Positions 60,086 through 64,000 of a DNA stretch of 64,000 nucleotides are shown here, in pieces; position 1 is the stretch's first letter; the number at the start of each line of letters is the position of its first letter. The notes below the pieces were generated by a model that worked only from the letters and a program-made list of their open reading frames with translations, ran no database searches and was not told the origin of the DNA. The DNA comes from Streptomyces pseudovenezuelae (GTDB lineage Bacteria > Actinomycetota > Actinomycetes > Streptomycetales > Streptomycetaceae): positions 192,853-256,852 of the forward strand of contig NZ_KQ948144.1 of the NCBI RefSeq assembly GCF_001513955.1. The letters run 5' to 3'. The position numbers were made by a program, and so were the translations under genes.

Positions 60086-61525
60086 CTACGGGATGCTGTG
60101 GACCTCCGGGAGGGTGCCGCTGCGTGCCGCCCGGCCGTACCAGAGGGCACTGGACTTGGGTGTCCGTTCCAGCGTGGTGTAGTCGACGTAGACCGCCCCG
60201 AACCGCTTCTCGTAGCCGTACGCCCACTCGAAGTTGTCCAGCAGGGACCACAGGTAGTAGCCACGGACGTCCGCGCCGTCGGTGATGGCGCGGCGGACCG
60301 CGGCCAGGTGGCCGTGCAGATAGGAGATCCGCTCGGGGTCGTGGACGCGGCCGTCGGGGTCGGGCTTGTCGTCGTAGGCCGCGCCGTTCTCGGTGATGTA
60401 CAGCGGCAGCCCCGGCGCCTCGCGCGTGTAGCGCATGATCAGGTCGTGCAGGCCCGTCGGGTCGATCGTCCAGCCCATCTCCGTGCGCTCGCCCGGCGTC
60501 TGGTGGAACGTGACGTCGTCCGCGCCCGGCCACGGGGAGTGCGCGCTGCTGCCGTGACCGTCGGCGCGCGGCCCGCTGGTCTCCGCGTCGGCGGCCGACA
60601 CCAGCGCGGGCGTGTAGTAGTTCAGGCCCAGCGCGTCGAGCGGCTGGTGGATCAGGGCCAGGTCACCGTCCTCGACGAACGACCAGTCCGTGATCAGTTC
60701 CGTCGCCGCGAACAGCGTCTGCGGATACGCGCCGTGCAGGATCGGGCCGTGGAAGACGCCGTTGGCCAGGTCGTCTATCTTCTGCGCCGCCGCCAGGTCC
60801 GCCGGGTCCTGCGAGAGGGGCCTGACGACCGAGGAGTTGAGGCTGAGCGCCACCGAGTTGCGGGCCGGCATCGAGGCGCGCAGGGCCGACGTGCCGAGCC
60901 CGTGCGCCAGGTTGAGGGTGTGCGCCGCCTTCAGCGAGGCCGCGGGGTCCGTACGGCCCGGCGCGTGCACTCCGGAGGCGTAGCCCAGGAAGGCCGCGCA
61001 CCAGGGCTCGTTGAGGGTGATCCACTGCTCCACCCGGTCGCCGAGCGCCTCCGCGACGATCTGCGCGTACTCCGCGAACCGGTACGCCGTGTCGCGCTCC
61101 GGCCAGCCGCCCGCGTCCTCCAGCTCCTGGGGCAGGTCCCAGTGGTAGAGCGTGACGGCCGGCTTGATGCCGTGCGCGAGGAGCTCGTCCACAAGCCGGC
61201 GGTAGAAGTCCAGACCCCGCTGGACCGCGGGGCCGCGGCCGGTCGGCTGCACCCGGGACCAGGAGACCGAGAAGCGGTACGCCGTCAGACCGAGGTCGGC
61301 CATGAGCGCCACGTCGTCGCGGTAGCGGTGGTAGTGGTCGACAGCGATGTCACCGTGCTCACCGCCCGCCGTCTTGCCCGGGGTGTGGCTGAAGGTGTCC
61401 CAGATGGAGGGCGTACGGCCGTCCTCCCGCACCGCCCCCTCGATCTGGTAGGCGGAGGTCGCGGCTCCCCACAGGAAGGCCGGGGGAAAGGTCACCGGGG
61501 TCGCCGGCGATTCGGGTTCAGGCAT
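60086..61525 (-). CDS. bglC: BglC, GH1 beta-glucosidase
   Basis: A 479-residue cytoplasmic beta-glucosidase that splits cellobiose and cello-oligosaccharides. The acid/base is E173 in LNEPW and the nucleophile E379 in [18 protein letters not shown] is the GH1 N-terminal signature. It lies downstream of cebG-cebF-cebE, the arrangement of BglC with the CebEFG cello-oligosaccharide transporter in Streptomyces (SCO2798 in S. coelicolor, from memory). A CebR box covers its start codon, so it is repressed until cellobiose or cellotriose enters. In plant-pathogenic relatives BglC also limits thaxtomin induction. Confidence 0.93.
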   Translation of the reverse strand: MPEPESPATPVTFPPAFLWGAATSAYQIEGAVREDGRTPSIWDTFSHTPGKTAGGEHGDIAVDHYHRYRDDVALMADLGLTAYRFSVSWSRVQPTGRGPAVQRGLDFYRRLVDELLAHGIKPAVTLYHWDLPQELEDAGGWPERDTAYRFAEYAQIVAEALGDRVEQWITLNEPWCAAFLGYASGVHAPGRTDPAASLKAAHTLNLAHGLGTSALRASMPARNSVALSLNSSVVRPLSQDPADLAAAQKIDDLANGVFHGPILHGAYPQTLFAATELITDWSFVEDGDLALIHQPLDALGLNYYTPALVSAADAETSGPRADGHGSSAHSPWPGADDVTFHQTPGERTEMGWTIDPTGLHDLIMRYTREAPGLPLYITENGAAYDDKPDPDGRVHDPERISYLHGHLAAVRRAITDGADVRGYYLWSLLDNFEWAYGYEKRFGAVYVDYTTLERTPKSSALWYGRAARSGTLPEVHSIP

Positions 61526-61538
61526 GGAAGCGCTCCCA
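61525..61538. promoter_or_regulatory. CebR-binding site on the bglC start codon
   Basis: TGGAAGCGCTCCCA differs from the Streptomyces CebR consensus TGGGAGCGCTCCCA at one position. Its first base pairs with the A of the bglC ATG (61525), so bound repressor would block initiation at the gene's own start. Confidence 0.8.
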
Positions 61539-61645
61539 TTGGAGGTCGTCGGACCGACGGATGGAGGGGGGAGGAGGAGAGACAGGGGCCGAAGCGGCGG
61601 CGGCCCGGCCCCGGAAGACGTGCGGGAGAAACCGTACGACGGGCG

Positions 61646-62539
61646 TCAGCCCTTGATCGCGCCCTGCATGATGCCGCCCACGATCTGCTTGCCGAACAGG
61701 AGGAAGGCGATCAGCAGCGGCAGCGTGCCGAGGAACGCGCCCGCCATGATCACGGCCTGGTCGGGGACATAGCCGGTGCCGAGCGAGTTCAGCGCCACCT
61801 GCACGGTCGGGTTCTGCTGGTTCAGGGCGATGATCGGCCACAGGAAGTCGTTCCAGGCGAACACGAAGGTCAGCAGCCCGAGCACGGCCATCGCCGGCCG
61901 CGCCGCCGGGAAGACCACGTGCCACACCACCCGGATGCTGCTCGCCCCGTCCACCCGGGCCGCCTCGATCAGCTCGGTGGGCAGCGCCTGCACCAGGTAC
62001 TGCCGCATGAAGAAGGTGCCGAAGGCCGTCACGAGGGTCGGCAGGATGACCGTCTGGAGCTGGTTCGACCAGCCGAGGTCCGCCATCCACAGATACAGCG
62101 GTACGACCGCCAGCTGCGGCGGGATCATCATCGTGCCGATGGTCAGCAGCAGCAGGAAGCCCGAGAACCTGAACCGCAGCTTGGCGAAGGCGAACCCGGC
62201 CAGCGTGGAGAACAGCACCGTGCTGATCGTGATGGCGCCCGCCACGACCACGCTGTTCAGCATCGCCGTGCCGAGACCGGCCTCGTCCCACGCGGTCTGC
62301 ATGTTCTTGAACAGGTTCCCGCCGAACCACAGCGGCGGCGGGGTCTCCGCGAGCCTGCGGTCGGTGCGCGAGGCCGCGATCGCGGTCCACACCAGGGGAG
62401 CCAGCGAGACCAGCGCGAAGACCGCCAGGACCAGATAGGTCACCGGGCCCGCGTGCAGCTGCTTGCCCGCGCCCATCACCCGGCGGGACCGGCGCCCCTC
62501 CTTACGGACCTGAGGCAACGTCAGTTCACTGGTGGTCAT
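61646..62539 (-). CDS. cebG: CebG, cello-oligosaccharide ABC transporter permease
   Basis: A 297-residue MalG-type permease with six transmembrane helices and the EAA loop LIEAARVDGASSIRVVWHVVFPAARPA. The N-terminus is basic. Start overlaps the cebF stop by 4 bp. With CebF it imports cellobiose/cellotriose, energised by the shared MsiK ATPase, which is not encoded here. 120 bp separate it from bglC, which has its own CebR box. Confidence 0.92.
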   Translation of the reverse strand: MTTSELTLPQVRKEGRRSRRVMGAGKQLHAGPVTYLVLAVFALVSLAPLVWTAIAASRTDRRLAETPPPLWFGGNLFKNMQTAWDEAGLGTAMLNSVVVAGAITISTVLFSTLAGFAFAKLRFRFSGFLLLLTIGTMMIPPQLAVVPLYLWMADLGWSNQLQTVILPTLVTAFGTFFMRQYLVQALPTELIEAARVDGASSIRVVWHVVFPAARPAMAVLGLLTFVFAWNDFLWPIIALNQQNPTVQVALNSLGTGYVPDQAVIMAGAFLGTLPLLIAFLLFGKQIVGGIMQGAIKG

Positions 62540-63564
62540 TGGGACTTCCTCAGACGTCGGGTGACCAGCAGATTGATCGCGGCGATGATCAACAGGATCA
62601 GGAACATCGACCAGGCGATCGCGGACGCCTTGCCGAGGTTGCCGATGATCCAGCCCTGGTCGTACATGTACAGGCCGAGCGTCTGGTACTGGTGCTCGGA
62701 GCCGCCCTTGGAACCGCTCACCCCGCCGAACAGCAGGGGCTCACCGAAGAGCTGGGTCGCGCCGATGGTGGAGACGACCACCGTGAACAGGATGGTCGGC
62801 CTCAGCTGCGGGACCGTCACATGGAGGAACTGCTGCCAGCGGTTGGCCCCGTCGATCGCCGCCGACTCGTACAGATCGGCCGGGATCGCCTGCATCGCCG
62901 CGAGGTAGATCAGCGCGTTGTAGCCGGTCCACCGCCAGATCACGATCGAGGACACCGCGAACTGCGAACCCCAGTCGGACTCACGCCAGTTGATCGGGTC
63001 GATGCCGACGAAGTCGAGCAGCCAGTTGACCATGCCGCCGTCCCACGAGTACAGCAGCGTGAAGACGAGGGTCGCGGCCGCCACCGAGGTGGCGTACGGG
63101 GTCAGCATCACGACCCGCCACACGGTCGAGCCGCGCAGCCGGTAGTTGAGCATGTGGGCGAGGCCGATCGCCGCCATCAGCTGCGGGACGGTCGAGATCA
63201 GGCCGATGGTGAAGGTGTTCTTGAGGGCGTTCCAGAAGAAGTCCGAGCTGAGCAGGTTCTTGTAGTTGTCCAGGCCCGCCCAGGTCTGGGTGTCCAGCGA
63301 GGACAGCTGCACGTCGTGCAGCGAGTACCAGGCCGTGTACAGCAGCGGGACGAGCGAGAACGCCCCGAAGATCACGAAGAAGGGGGCGATGAACACGTAC
63401 GGAGACGCCTTCATGTCCCAGCGGTACAGCCGGCTGCGCCAGGGGCCCTTGCCCTCGGGCGGCGTACCGCGACCGTCAGCGCCCCGGGCCGCGCCCGGCT
63501 GGGAGCCGGGCGCGGCCTCGACGCTCGACGCGGGATGCGCGAGTGCCTGCTTGGGGCTTGTCAC
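62536..63564 (-). CDS. cebF: CebF, cello-oligosaccharide ABC transporter permease
   Basis: A 342-residue MalF-type permease. The first 45 residues are a cytoplasmic, Gly/Pro/Ala-rich extension; six helices follow. The EAA loop is LYESAAIDGANRWQQFLHVTVPQLRPT. GTG 63564 overlaps the cebE stop by 4 bp (GTGA). Confidence 0.92.
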   Translation of the reverse strand: MTSPKQALAHPASSVEAAPGSQPGAARGADGRGTPPEGKGPWRSRLYRWDMKASPYVFIAPFFVIFGAFSLVPLLYTAWYSLHDVQLSSLDTQTWAGLDNYKNLLSSDFFWNALKNTFTIGLISTVPQLMAAIGLAHMLNYRLRGSTVWRVVMLTPYATSVAAATLVFTLLYSWDGGMVNWLLDFVGIDPINWRESDWGSQFAVSSIVIWRWTGYNALIYLAAMQAIPADLYESAAIDGANRWQQFLHVTVPQLRPTILFTVVVSTIGATQLFGEPLLFGGVSGSKGGSEHQYQTLGLYMYDQGWIIGNLGKASAIAWSMFLILLIIAAINLLVTRRLRKSQ

Positions 63565-64000
63565 TGGCCGAGCACGTCCTTGATCTCGTTCGTGGCAGCG
63601 TCCCAGCCCTGCTCGGGGGACTTGCCCTTCTGCTCGACCTGGAGGATGCCGATGTCGGTCAGCGCGGTGTTGATCGGCTGGTCCTTGATACCGAAGACCT
63701 GCGCCGGGATCGTCTTCGCCGAGTCGGAGAAGATCTGCGTGATCGGCGCGCTGCTGAAGTACTCCGTGGTGGCGGTGGCGGGCTTCAGGGTCGAGTACGC
63801 CGACGGGGTCGACGGGAAGCTGGCCTGCTTGGCGAAGACCTTGGCCTGCTGCTCGGGCGCCGTCAGCCACTTGGCCAGCGCGACGGCCTCCTTCTGGTGC
63901 TTGCCGGCCGTCGGCACACCGATGAACGAACCGCCCCAGTTGCCCGCGGTCGGCGCGGCCGCCACGTCCCACTTGCCCTTGCCGGCCTCACCCGACTTCT
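63561..64000 (-). CDS. cebE: CebE, cello-oligosaccharide-binding lipoprotein (C-terminal part only)
   Basis: The last 146 or so residues of an SBP family 1 protein; the gene continues past the window edge, so the signal peptide, lipobox and N-terminal lobe are not visible. The visible part has WDVAAAPTAGNWGGSFIGVPTAGKHQKEAVALAKWLT and ends KDVLGQ. Position directly before cebF-cebG and the adjacent bglC with its CebR box identify it as CebE. The operon's own CebR box should lie beyond the window. Confidence 0.88.
   Translation of the reverse strand, partial: KSGEAGKGKWDVAAAPTAGNWGGSFIGVPTAGKHQKEAVALAKWLTAPEQQAKVFAKQASFPSTPSAYSTLKPATATTEYFSSAPITQIFSDSAKTIPAQVFGIKDQPINTALTDIGILQVEQKGKSPEQGWDAATNEIKDVLGQ

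Overview
The window is about 72% GC chromosomal DNA from a streptomycete. Evidence: GC-rich third codon positions, frequent GTG/TTG starts, CebR-, DasR- and BldD-type sites, and gene content that in my memory matches the Streptomyces coelicolor/lividans chromosome around SCO2795-SCO2838 read in reverse (cebEFG-bglC, cdgA, an Ehu-like transporter, an LPMO, cslA-glxA). I see no transposase, integrase, phage module or CRISPR array. The genes look like normal chromosomal genes; the unusual material lies between them.

Layout: 1-9.6 kb holds a YidC-like insertase, a fumarylacetoacetate-hydrolase-fold enzyme, a three-gene minus-strand oxidoreductase operon facing a ROK regulator across a palindromic operator, a 0.9 kb non-coding block of degenerate G-rich repeats, and a sortase with two candidate wall-anchored substrates. 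9.8-18 kb holds a GAF-ANTAR regulator, a GH6 lipoprotein, a TetR/SDR/NTF2-like cassette with two matching operators, and the glxA-cslA pair for an extracellular beta-glycan. 18.3-18.7, 24.2-24.6 and 38.5-38.8 kb each carry an intact tRNA-Lys(CTT) followed by tandem copies of only the 3' half of that tRNA, each with a terminator.

Between these lie an NlpC/P60-like wall enzyme, an SPFH-like protein, an AA10 LPMO with a DasR-type site and an acyl-CoA-ligase-like gene whose C-terminus runs into the second tRNA array (18.9-24.3 kb). Next come an IclR regulator, an Ehu-like amino-acid ABC transporter, a DUF3830 protein, an amidase, a D-2-hydroxyacid dehydrogenase and two maleate-isomerase/Asp-Glu-racemase homologues (24.7-33.5 kb). 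34-38.5 kb holds a luciferase-like monooxygenase, the c-di-GMP enzyme CdgA and a secreted M6-type protease.

38.7-45 kb contains the most system-like locus: a tightly overlapping operon of a RecB/Cas4-type nuclease with four cysteines placed for an Fe-S cluster, a 530-residue protein of unknown function and a UPF1/DNA2-type SF1 helicase. Together these resemble a Dna2 split into subunits. Small proteins, including a Prim-Pol-like one whose stop codon lies inside tRNA-Lys, follow.

45-64 kb holds a histidine phosphatase, a TPR regulator, a spermidine-synthase-like protein, a two-component system beside a CBM2-GH18 chitinase, a galactoside operon (ABC transporter, GH36, GH42) and the cellobiose genes bglC, cebG, cebF and partial cebE with a CebR box on the bglC start codon. 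The theme is sensing, uptake and breakdown of plant and fungal polysaccharides plus synthesis of the organism's own surface glycan. Intergenic stretches not listed as features show nothing I could recognise.
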